Source: Rickettsiales bacterium | GTDB taxonomy: Bacteria; Pseudomonadota; Alphaproteobacteria; TMED109 | Assembly (NCBI GenBank): GCA_002689905.1 | Contig: NZIN01000009.1 | Coordinates: 1-9,973 of the forward strand | Direction: 5' to 3' | Length of the DNA stretch: 9,973 bases | Part shown: one piece after another, positions 1 to 6,370 of the stretch | How the letters are laid out: each line of letters begins with the position of its first letter | How positions within the stretch are numbered: position 1 is the first letter of the stretch | Program-made: the position numbers and the translations under genes | The notes under the pieces: generated by a model | Databases searched by the model: none | What the model was told of the DNA's origin: nothing | What the model saw: the letters and a program-made list of their open reading frames with translations, nothing else

Positions 1-221
1 GAATAATAGTTCCTTCAAGGATACATCCACAAAAAATATTACCGAGAGAAAAAATAATTGAGGTACTTCCTTCACAATGGATATTATCTCCTCAAATTTC
101 TTTAAGATCTGACTTTCAAAAGGCTGCTGAAAAAAAGAATTGGGTTGGGGCCACTGCAAAGAATAGTATTGCACATAAAGAGATTAACAAGTTAGCAAAT
201 TTTATTTTTAAGAAAATTTGA
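1..221 (+). CDS. C-terminal end of an unidentified protein (5' truncated)
   Basis: An open frame with codons starting at base 3 runs in from the left edge and ends at TGA 219-221, giving about 72 residues. The visible end is basic and mostly helical in character, with a stretch containing LPSQWILSPQ, then KKNWVGATAKNS, and a Lys-rich tail (IFKKI). I do not recognise the family: there is no Walker motif, no clear membrane segment and no metal-binding cluster. The frame is believable because it is the only one of the three plus frames that stays open across these bases, and because it stops 5 nt before the convergent stop of the next gene, which fits the tight packing of the rest of the window. 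The function cannot be inferred from this fragment. Confidence 0.6.
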   Translation, partial: IIVPSRIHPQKILPREKIIEVLPSQWILSPQISLRSDFQKAAEKKNWVGATAKNSIAHKEINKLANFIFKKI

Positions 222-226
222 ATAAA

Positions 227-1171
227 TTATAAACATTCACTTATTTCTCTATTTATATCCTGAATAACTAAATTCACTTCTTCTATTTCACCTCCCATAG
301 TTAGAAATCCATGCATAAGGACTTTGTATGTTTTAATTTTAACCTGTACATTATTAGCTTCTAATTTTTTTCCATATAAGAAGCCTTCGTCATATAAAGG
401 GTCACATTCTGCTAAGACAATAAAAGTATTTGGTATATTTGAAAACTTTTTCTTCTTTATCGGTGATAACCTGACATCATTATAATATTTCTTTCTTATT
501 TTTATAGGAATATAATGATTTTGGAACCACTCTATTAATGTTTTATTTAAAATTAAACCATCATATTTATTCTTAGAAGGATAAGAATTAAACATATCAG
601 TTACAGGATATATTAATATCTGGGCTTTTATAAAACTTTTAGATTGATTACAAATAACAGAGACAAAGTTTCCTCCGGCACTATCACCACATAGTATAAT
701 TTTATCTCTATCTATTTTTAAGCCATAGTCTATTTTATTAATGCAATTAACTAATTTTATACATTCTTCTATTCCAACAGGAAAAATAGTTTCTGGTGCT
801 AGATTATATCCCACTGATATAACATCATATTTAGAATTTTCTACTAGTTTTCTGCATACTTGGTCATGAGTATCTAAACTTCCTAAAACCCAACCACCCC
901 CATGGAAATAAATCATAATAGGAAGTGTTTCGATAGCTGAGTTTTTTTTTCCCCTGTAATACCTAACAGGAATATTATTAATGTTGAAGTTTTTTATCTT
1001 GAGTACTTCTATTTGATTTTTATAAGTAAAATAGTTTCTTAATTTAGCAAATTCTTTTCTTGCCTCTTTTACTGGCAGCTTATGAATTTCTCGGCTAATG
1101 CAATTATCCTTTAATTCTTTTAGTTTTTTAATTACTCTTTTTGAAGAACTACTTAAATATACATTATTCAT
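227..1171 (-). CDS. alpha/beta-hydrolase, HSL family (family IV) esterase/lipase
   Basis: The protein has 314 residues, the usual length for hormone-sensitive-lipase-type carboxylesterases. Visible marks in order are the oxyanion-hole motif HGGGW at residues 90-94, YNLAPE at 122-127 (family YRLAPE), the nucleophile elbow GDSAGG at 162-167 with catalytic Ser164, the acid Asp257 in ECDPLYDEG, and the base His287 in MHGF. The triad is complete, so an active hydrolase is expected. The family cleaves short acyl esters or related small lipophilic substrates; the natural substrate here is unknown. There is no signal peptide, so it is probably cytoplasmic. The first 60 or so residues form the Lys-rich helical cap typical of the family. 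The gene is transcribed alone, divergent from the membrane glycosyltransferase-like gene (52-bp spacer) and convergent with the left-edge gene (5 nt apart). An ATG start with only a weak AGG upstream was kept. Family confidence is high; substrate is unassigned. Confidence 0.93.
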   Translation of the reverse strand: MNNVYLSSSSKRVIKKLKELKDNCISREIHKLPVKEARKEFAKLRNYFTYKNQIEVLKIKNFNINNIPVRYYRGKKNSAIETLPIMIYFHGGGWVLGSLDTHDQVCRKLVENSKYDVISVGYNLAPETIFPVGIEECIKLVNCINKIDYGLKIDRDKIILCGDSAGGNFVSVICNQSKSFIKAQILIYPVTDMFNSYPSKNKYDGLILNKTLIEWFQNHYIPIKIRKKYYNDVRLSPIKKKKFSNIPNTFIVLAECDPLYDEGFLYGKKLEANNVQVKIKTYKVLMHGFLTMGGEIEEVNLVIQDINREISECL

Positions 1172-1182
1172 TAGATGCCTAA

Positions 1183-1188
1183 ATTATA
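1183..1188 (-). promoter_or_regulatory. candidate -10 box for the esterase gene
   Basis: The minus strand reads TATAAT here, a perfect -10 hexamer, inside the 52-bp divergent spacer 1172-1223. A start of transcription about 7 nt further on would fall near 1176, leaving a leader of roughly 5 nt before the ATG at 1169-1171. I see no convincing -35 at 16-18 nt. In DNA this AT-rich a match can occur by chance, so confidence is modest. Confidence 0.35.
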
Positions 1189-1206
1189 TATCTTTGCAAA
1201 CTCATT

Positions 1207-1214
1207 TAATATAA
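1207..1214 (+). promoter_or_regulatory. candidate -10 region for the membrane glycosyltransferase-like gene
   Basis: TAATATAA lies 17 nt before the ATG at 1224, and the same octamer occurs at 6358-6365, 13 nt before the polA start. Transcription from here would start close to 1219-1220, giving a leader of only a few bases. No clear -35 or Shine-Dalgarno sequence accompanies it. Chance occurrence is possible given the base composition. Confidence 0.3.
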
Positions 1215-1223
1215 CATAAAAGA

Positions 1224-3194
1224 ATGAATGTTATAGAAAATAAAATTTGTTCTTTTATTTTAATATTTTTGTTTTCTTTATCCTGCCTTGGTTTTTTCAA
1301 TCCCAATTGGTACTCATTAGCTTTTTATAGTCTTTTATTTTTGTTGTTTTATTCTGCAAAAGTAAATACTGAAAAAAAGCACTGGATGACGGTAATTTTT
1401 ATAGTACCTATAGTACTTGCTACTAAAAACAGTTTAATAATACCACAAATTTATGAAGCTAATAATGTATTTATAGGTGGAGAGAATTACAAAGATAGTA
1501 TATTTAAAGAAGGATTGCCAAAAAAAATATTCAATAAGCTGTATGATGATTATCAAAGTGCCTTTCCAGATTCTATAGCTGGACCTGCGCCTTACCTATA
1601 TGATAAATCAGTTACTCAAATGATCAAAAAAACTAGTCAAACTAGGTTAGTAGAAACAATTGAGTGGAGAAACCGTTATCAACTGCAATTAGGTGCTTTT
1701 AATGACACTAAATATAATGCCTACGGCAAGCAGCAACCTAGCAGAGCAAAACTACCGTTTTTTGTCAAATACTCTTTTCCTTCTGATTATTCTAACTCTA
1801 AGGCAAAATTTTGTTGGCAAGGCCTAGGTTATGTTGGTTCAAGTTTAGAAAAAAAAGAGTTTAAAAATATTGAGTGTCTAAATTTTACAAATATTTCTAT
1901 TAATAAAAATAATCTTTTCGATATTTGGCTATTAGAGACTGGGAAAACTATGCCCTTGCAAGCAAAATTGTATCTACCCATTAAGTTTCAAATTTATGTT
2001 TATATCAAGCATATATTGAGTTTTTTTTCTGGATTATTAATTTTATATTTGCTTTTTAAGAAAGTAAATTTAAATAAGGCATTTTTTTTTATAACTTCTT
2101 TTATAATTAGTTTTTTATTTTCTATATACTTTTATCCCAACCTTTTAAATAAATTTATATTATTTGAAGGTGGAAATGATGGACTATTATATGTACACTT
2201 TGCCCATTTAATTTCTGATAGTATTGCTACAGGTGATTTAATGTCAGCATTTATGGGAGGAGAAAAGGCATATGACTTAATGCCATTCTATAGATATATT
2301 TGGATAGTAAATTATTTACTGTTTGAAGAATCTCCTTGGATGCTATTATTTATTTTAACATTCTTTCCTTTGGTAATTTACAATATATTTAAACAATTAC
2401 TAAATAAAAAGTGGGCAGTAGTATTTTTACTTTTTTGGTTTATAATTCCAATTTTTGAGGCATTTGGTTTTTATCATTATTATTATGTAAAATTAACTCT
2501 TAGAGGTTTTGGTGAACCTTTATCCTACCTATTATTTTTATCCGCTTTATCTTTATTAATTAAATTTAATTTATATAAAAATGGTATTAATTATTATAAT
2601 ACAATAATTTTTGGACTACTTTTATCTTTAGCAATTGGACTGAGAGCAAACATTCTTCCTGCTTGTTTGGTTTTAATATTATTCTTTCTTTTAGTAACCC
2701 TTAAAAAGGCAAATATTTTAAATTACTTATTCTTCTTACTAGGTTTTAGTTTAGTCTTAATTATGCCCATACATAATTATGTGTTTACAGAAAAGTTTAT
2801 TCCTCTAACTATAGCAGCTTACAAAGATTGGAATTTAGGAGCTAAGCCTTCAGATTATATTACTTTAATGAAGTCTTTATTTTTTTTAAGATTTGATTAT
2901 GAGGCTTGGAATAAAATTATAGACCATGTTAATGGTGAAATTAAAATTTATGAAATTTGGTATCACATTTCAATTATCGTTTCTGTATATTGTATCATTT
3001 CAAAAAGGTTTCCTATAACAATTAAATGCATATCGCTATGCTCTCTTAGTTTAGTATTTCTAATACTATTTTATCACGTAGGTGGTAGATATAGTTATTT
3101 GACTTGGACCTTAAGCTTGATAGTATTGTCATATTGGTTGAAAAATGTGATGTTTCCAATTTTAAAAAGAAATAATAAAGTAAATGCTACTTAG
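1224..3194 (+). CDS. multi-pass membrane protein with GT-C-type glycosyltransferase architecture
   Basis: This 656-residue integral membrane protein has about three hydrophobic helices at the N terminus (roughly 8-25, 30-45, 54-75). A polar segment of about 180 residues follows (76-255), and then eight or more hydrophobic helices spread over 260-640. The polar segment is probably extracytoplasmic and holds two cysteines, C197 and C218, that could pair. After the helix around 285-305 comes an acidic loop motif EGGNDG (315-320), then PFYRY (354-358) and LLFEESPW (365-372). An acidic residue in the first loop of the conserved helical core is the catalytic hallmark of GT-C enzymes such as ArnT and PMT, so Asp319 or Glu315 is a candidate. 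The next gene, a lipid-phosphate-sugar synthase, overlaps it by 11 nt, which supports a role in transferring lipid-linked sugar. The ATG at 1224 has no evident Shine-Dalgarno. Family membership rests on architecture and context; the acceptor and sugar are unknown, and a non-enzymatic membrane protein remains possible. Confidence 0.75.
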   Translation: MNVIENKICSFILIFLFSLSCLGFFNPNWYSLAFYSLLFLLFYSAKVNTEKKHWMTVIFIVPIVLATKNSLIIPQIYEANNVFIGGENYKDSIFKEGLPKKIFNKLYDDYQSAFPDSIAGPAPYLYDKSVTQMIKKTSQTRLVETIEWRNRYQLQLGAFNDTKYNAYGKQQPSRAKLPFFVKYSFPSDYSNSKAKFCWQGLGYVGSSLEKKEFKNIECLNFTNISINKNNLFDIWLLETGKTMPLQAKLYLPIKFQIYVYIKHILSFFSGLLILYLLFKKVNLNKAFFFITSFIISFLFSIYFYPNLLNKFILFEGGNDGLLYVHFAHLISDSIATGDLMSAFMGGEKAYDLMPFYRYIWIVNYLLFEESPWMLLFILTFFPLVIYNIFKQLLNKKWAVVFLLFWFIIPIFEAFGFYHYYYVKLTLRGFGEPLSYLLFLSALSLLIKFNLYKNGINYYNTIIFGLLLSLAIGLRANILPACLVLILFFLLVTLKKANILNYLFFLLGFSLVLIMPIHNYVFTEKFIPLTIAAYKDWNLGAKPSDYITLMKSLFFLRFDYEAWNKIIDHVNGEIKIYEIWYHISIIVSVYCIISKRFPITIKCISLCSLSLVFLILFYHVGGRYSYLTWTLSLIVLSYWLKNVMFPILKRNNKVNAT

Positions 3195-4275
3195 TATTAT
3201 TACACCGACTTACAATGAAGCCCAAAATGTAGAAAAATTTATAAAATCTATTGAAAAAGTTATTAATCACAAAAACTACGAAATTATTTTCGTAGATGAT
3301 GATTCTAAAGATAAAACTCACTCTATTGTGAAAGGTATTGCTGCTAATAAAAAAAATATAAGGTGTATAAGAAGAATTGGAAGGAGAGGTTTATCATCTG
3401 CTGTGATAGAAGGCTGTTTGTCAAGCTCTGCAGACTTATTATTAATTATGGATTCAGACTTACAACATGATGAAAAAAAAATCCCTCTAATGATAAACAC
3501 ATTAAAAAAAAAAAATTTAGATTTAGTAATTGCAAGTAGATTTATAAGAAATAAAAAAACAAGTGCTTTTTCAAAATATAGAAATTTACTTTCTTCTTTA
3601 GCTAATTTTCTAGCAAACAAAATATCTAAAGCTAGCCTTACTGATCCCATGAGTGGTTTTTTCATTATAAAGAGAGACGTATTTGATAAAATTGCGCCAA
3701 AATTATCTGGTCTAGGTTTTAAAATACTTTTAGATATTTTTTCCTCATCTAAAAACGCTATTAAGTATAAGGAAGTGCACTTTGAATTTAAAAAAAGGCT
3801 ATATGGAGAATCAAAACTCGATTCTTTAGTCTTATGGCAATACCTCTTATTGCTTTGGCAATGTAAGTTTGGAAAATACATTCCTGCTAGATTTTTATCA
3901 TTTTGTTTAATTGGCGGTTCAGGAGTTTTAGTTCACCTCAGTTTCCTTTATTTTTTTATAACATTAGATATAAGATTTTTATATGCTCAAAGTATTGCTA
4001 CCATGCTTGCGATGACATCAAATTTTTTTTTAAATAATATTCTTACTTATAGAGATAGAAGAAAAACTGGGATTGGTGCATTAAAAGCTCTCATTCTTTT
4101 CTATTTAACTTGCGGTATAGGAGCTTCTGCTAATATTGGAATTTCTAACCTCTTATATATTGGGAATATATCAGGTATTTCTGGTATTTGGTATTTGTCT
4201 GGTTTAGTAGGAGCAATAGTAGGGTCTATATGGAACTTTCTTATGTCTTCTTTAGTTACTTGGAAGACCAAATAA
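3184..4275 (+). CDS. GT2 polyprenyl-phosphate glycosyltransferase fused to a GtrA-like membrane domain
   Basis: The 363-residue protein has two parts. Residues 1-225 are a GT2 (DPM1/GtrB-like) glycosyltransferase: ITPTYNEAQN at the start of the fold, VDDDSKD at 37-43 for nucleotide binding, MDSDLQHD at 89-96 as the metal-binding DXD-type motif, DPMSGFF at 154-160 and the RLYGESK loop at 205-211. Residues 235-360 are a GtrA-like bundle of four hydrophobic helices with the family landmarks SNFFLNNILTY (279-289) and WNFLMSSLVTW (350-360). The family moves a sugar from a nucleotide donor to polyprenyl phosphate on the cytoplasmic face, and GtrA domains are linked to flipping or anchoring the product. 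Such fusions are known in bacterial and archaeal dolichol-phosphate-mannose-synthase relatives. The ATG at 3184 lies 11 nt inside the upstream membrane gene, so the two are probably translationally coupled. A 12-A run at codons 107-111 is unusual. The sugar cannot be read from sequence. Confidence 0.93.
   Translation: MLLSIITPTYNEAQNVEKFIKSIEKVINHKNYEIIFVDDDSKDKTHSIVKGIAANKKNIRCIRRIGRRGLSSAVIEGCLSSSADLLLIMDSDLQHDEKKIPLMINTLKKKNLDLVIASRFIRNKKTSAFSKYRNLLSSLANFLANKISKASLTDPMSGFFIIKRDVFDKIAPKLSGLGFKILLDIFSSSKNAIKYKEVHFEFKKRLYGESKLDSLVLWQYLLLLWQCKFGKYIPARFLSFCLIGGSGVLVHLSFLYFFITLDIRFLYAQSIATMLAMTSNFFLNNILTYRDRRKTGIGALKALILFYLTCGIGASANIGISNLLYIGNISGISGIWYLSGLVGAIVGSIWNFLMSSLVTWKTK
3504..3515 (+). 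repeat. 12-base poly-A run inside the GT2-GtrA gene
   Basis: Twelve consecutive A bases encode Leu107 (last base), Lys108-110 and the start of Asn111. Loss of one A puts TAG in frame within two codons, and gain of one A leads to TAG about eight codons later, so any slip would cut the protein within the GT2 domain. It may be a slippage-prone site or simply a product of AT-rich coding. Confidence 0.9.
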
Positions 4276-4278
4276 AGT

Positions 4279-5214
4279 CTATTTAATAATCTTCTTAAAT
4301 AAATCTTCTAGGTTGGTATCTCTTATCGAGATATCTTTGATTTTTAAATTCTGTTTGATGACTTCGTTAATTAAAGAATCTACAGAGTTCTTAGATGGTT
4401 TATAATTAATAAATATTTCATTTTCTTTGTCTATTTGAAAACCTATTTTTTCTAATCCTATTGGAAAGCTATTTAAAGTTTCAAAGTAAATCTTTAATGT
4501 TTTCTCATCAATTTTTTTTACCAATTTCTTAATATTCCCATCTAATACTATCTCTCCATTGTTGATAATAGCTACATCATCACATAGTGCTTCTGCTTCT
4601 TCTAAGTAGTGTGTGGTTATTAAAATAGTTACTCCTTTTTTATTTAAGTCCTTAATGTTTTGCCATAGTAACTCTCTTAAACTTACATCTACTCCTGCTG
4701 TTGGCTCATCTAGAATTAATACTTGAGGAGAGTGAACCATAGCCTTTGCAATCATTAACCTTCTTTTCATTCCTCCTGATAGATGCCTTACATAAGCATT
4801 TGATTTATCTTCGAGTTTAAGTTTGTTTAATAGCTCATCTGTCCTCCTTTTTTTTTTTTTTATACCATAATATCCTGCTTGAAAGTCTAAAGTCTCCTTT
4901 GGTGTAAAATAAGGGTCTATTACTAACTCCTGAGGTACTACTCCTATAGATTGTTTAGCTGCTCTTTCTTCCACATCCAGATTATAGCCGTCAATAAAAA
5001 CTTCACCTGAAGATTTATTAACTAATCCTGCTAGTATATTTATGAAAGTAGACTTACCTGCTCCATTTGGCCCTAACAAAGCTAGCATTGCTCCTTTTTT
5101 TACTTTAAGAGAAACACCTTTTAGTGCCGTCACTTGGTTGTTTTTATCATATGAGTAAATTTTATGTAAATTGTTTACCTCTATATCAATTTTATTTTTT
5201 AATTTCATATCCAA
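4279..5214 (-). CDS. ABC-2-type exporter ATPase subunit (YadG/CcmA/DrrA-like)
   Basis: This is a 311-residue ABC ATPase. It shows Walker A GPNGAGKST at 48-56, Q-loop VVPQE at 92-96, signature LSGGM at 145-149, Walker B VLILDEP at 165-171 with catalytic Glu170, D-loop AGVD at 173-176 and the switch His202 in ITTHYLEEAE. All catalytic elements are intact. About 85 further residues after the ATPase core match the small C-terminal extension seen in DrrA-type drug or lipid exporters. The usual partner is an ABC-2 permease, but none lies in this window: the gene abuts a convergent gene by 3 nt downstream and overlaps a major-facilitator gene by 23 nt upstream. The chosen start is TTG at 5214, 7 nt after an AAGAGGG; an ATG two codons later (5206-5208) is the alternative and would give 309 residues. 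A 14-A run interrupts the helical subdomain in frame at residues 118-123. The exported substrate is unknown. Confidence 0.93.
   Translation of the reverse strand: MDMKLKNKIDIEVNNLHKIYSYDKNNQVTALKGVSLKVKKGAMLALLGPNGAGKSTFINILAGLVNKSSGEVFIDGYNLDVEERAAKQSIGVVPQELVIDPYFTPKETLDFQAGYYGIKKKKRRTDELLNKLKLEDKSNAYVRHLSGGMKRRLMIAKAMVHSPQVLILDEPTAGVDVSLRELLWQNIKDLNKKGVTILITTHYLEEAEALCDDVAIINNGEIVLDGNIKKLVKKIDEKTLKIYFETLNSFPIGLEKIGFQIDKENEIFINYKPSKNSVDSLINEVIKQNLKIKDISIRDTNLEDLFKKIIK
4848..4861 (-). repeat. 14-base poly-A run inside the ABC ATPase gene, followed by AGGAGG
   Basis: On the coding strand 14 consecutive A bases span the end of Ile118 through Lys119-122 and the first base of Arg123. The coding strand continues AGGAGG (4843-4848, sharing the last A), identical to a full Shine-Dalgarno core. 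With 15 A bases the frame meets TGA four codons after the run; with 13 it meets TAA about seven codons after it. The 14-A length alone keeps the full ATPase frame. The run lies in the variable linker between the Q-loop and the signature motif. Confidence 0.92.
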
Positions 5215-6352
5215 TTATAAACCCTCTTAAAAAAATTAATATTATACTAAAAAAACTAAAAGCCGCCATTAACAAAAAACCCACACCGTTATTATACTTA
5301 AAAGAAAATCCAGCTATAATTGTAAAAGTAGTCATAATTACCCCAGATGATAGTGCATGATAAAAAGACTGAGCTATTAATTTATTATTAGCATCTACCT
5401 TAGTATAAATATAATACATAACAAGGTAGTGTGCCAATCCAAAAGTGAACGCGTGTAAAGATTGAATAAATATTAATACAAAAAAACTATTAAATAGAAA
5501 TGTTAAAAACCACCTTATCATTGCAATAAATCCAGCAAAAAAAATGCCTAGAAAAAAAAAGTTTTTAATTTTAATCTTATCTATAAAAAGAAAAAAAATT
5601 ATTTCTGCTAAAACACCCCAACTCCATAAAAACCCTATTTGAAAAAGGTTCATATTTGAACTTTTCCAGTAAATAGCGGAAAAAGAATAATACATGGCAT
5701 GGCTAGCTAGAATGATACTGCAAGATAATAAAATTAAAACGAGATCTTTATCTTTACATAATTCAATCATATTACTTTTTAAAAATTTTTTTTGAGAAAA
5801 ATCTTTCTCAGGTATTAAAAAAATACTCCAAAGAAAAAAACCTAAACTAAACATAAATATAATAGGTAAATAGTTTGTACTGTATTTATTAACGATAAAA
5901 CCAAAAAAAATAGCTGCTAAACAAAATGATATCGAACCACTTATTCTTAACTTACCGTAAGATGTATGAAAGTTCTTGTTTAAAGATACGTTTATATTTT
6001 CAACTAATGGAAGAATTGGTGAAAAAAGTATAAGTATAAAAAAAACACTAGTTATAGTTATCCAACTTTGTGGGTTTTTAAAGAAGCTATTTACGATAAA
6101 GATTATTGCTATCAATAAAGAAATAAATATTATTACTAATTTTTTTCCTTTTATAGTCTTAATATTTTTAGTTATGAAGTAATTAGAAAAAACTTTTAAA
6201 AAACCTATAATTCCAATTAGAATACCTATTTTTTCTAAACTTAAATCTCTTACATCGTGTAACCAGACTGGAAGATAGACTGTAATTAAACTTATCAGTA
6301 TAAATATTGTAGAATACAAGAATATAATTCTATGATTGTTAGTAAAATTCAT
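5192..6352 (-). CDS. major facilitator superfamily transporter, PPP family (HcaT-like)
   Basis: The 386-residue protein is almost wholly hydrophobic, with about twelve membrane helices. Several segments line up with E. coli HcaT, the putative 3-phenylpropionate transporter: SPILPLVENI at 111-120, YGKLRISGSISF at 132-143, HAMYYSFSAIYWK at 218-230, FLWSWGVLAEIIFF at 241-254, IRWFLT at 279-284 and LHAFTFGLAHY at 299-309. These conserved polar and aromatic positions mark the PPP family rather than sugar or drug facilitators. The family is assumed to be a proton-coupled carrier of small molecules, but few members have a tested substrate, so aromatic-acid uptake should not be assumed. It is the first gene of a minus-strand pair and overlaps the ABC ATPase gene by 23 nt. 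Its ATG start is 18 bp from the divergent polA start, with no Shine-Dalgarno in between. Confidence 0.9.
   Translation of the reverse strand: MNFTNNHRIIFLYSTIFILISLITVYLPVWLHDVRDLSLEKIGILIGIIGFLKVFSNYFITKNIKTIKGKKLVIIFISLLIAIIFIVNSFFKNPQSWITITSVFFILILFSPILPLVENINVSLNKNFHTSYGKLRISGSISFCLAAIFFGFIVNKYSTNYLPIIFMFSLGFFLWSIFLIPEKDFSQKKFLKSNMIELCKDKDLVLILLSCSIILASHAMYYSFSAIYWKSSNMNLFQIGFLWSWGVLAEIIFFLFIDKIKIKNFFFLGIFFAGFIAMIRWFLTFLFNSFFVLIFIQSLHAFTFGLAHYLVMYYIYTKVDANNKLIAQSFYHALSSGVIMTTFTIIAGFSFKYNNGVGFLLMAAFSFFSIILIFLRGFIIGYEIKK
5222..5228 (-). promoter_or_regulatory. Shine-Dalgarno site that decides the ABC ATPase start
   Basis: The minus strand reads AAGAGGG here, within the last codons of the upstream transporter gene. 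It sits 7 nt before TTG at 5214 and 13 nt before the ATG at 5208. Normal spacing of 5-9 nt favours the TTG, so this site argues for a rare start codon, with translation coupled to the overlapping upstream gene. Confidence 0.5.
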
Positions 6353-6366
6353 TAATGTAATATAAT
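6336..6366 (+). promoter_or_regulatory. candidate polA promoter giving a near-leaderless mRNA
   Basis: TTGTTA at 6336-6341 (4 of 6 to TTGACA) is followed after 16 nt by TAATAT at 6358-6363; an overlapping perfect TATAAT sits at 6361-6366. Transcription would start at about 6370-6373, essentially at the ATG (6371). The -35 lies inside the first codons of the divergent transporter gene. On the other strand the same bases contain TATATT (6359-6364), whose predicted start would fall close to that gene's own ATG (6352). Confidence 0.4.
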
Positions 6367-6370
6367 TATT

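Noticed and set aside
3318..3881. A 187-codon open frame on the minus strand inside the GT2-GtrA gene
   Set aside because: It lies wholly antisense to a gene with intact GT2 motifs, has no recognisable domain, and owes its openness to the low-complexity AT-rich opposite strand.
1224..4275. Serotype-converting prophage remnant
   Set aside because: The Gtr-like logic recalls phage serotype-conversion cassettes, but there is no integrase, attachment-site repeat, tRNA or phage gene, and base composition matches the neighbours.
4265..4276. Short AGAC/GTCT inverted repeat near the convergent stops as a terminator
   Set aside because: The stem is only four pairs with no following T run of note, which is expected by chance.
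5124..5360. A 78-codon plus-strand frame across the ABC ATPase/transporter junction
   Set aside because: It is antisense to two well-supported genes and has no family features.
5976..6182. A 68-codon hydrophobic frame on the plus strand
   Set aside because: It is the complement of membrane-helix codons of the PPP-family transporter; hydrophobicity there is a codon-composition artefact.
6362..6369. ATAATTAT palindrome as an operator
   Set aside because: An 8-bp A/T-only palindrome is common at this base composition and has no second copy placed like an operator.
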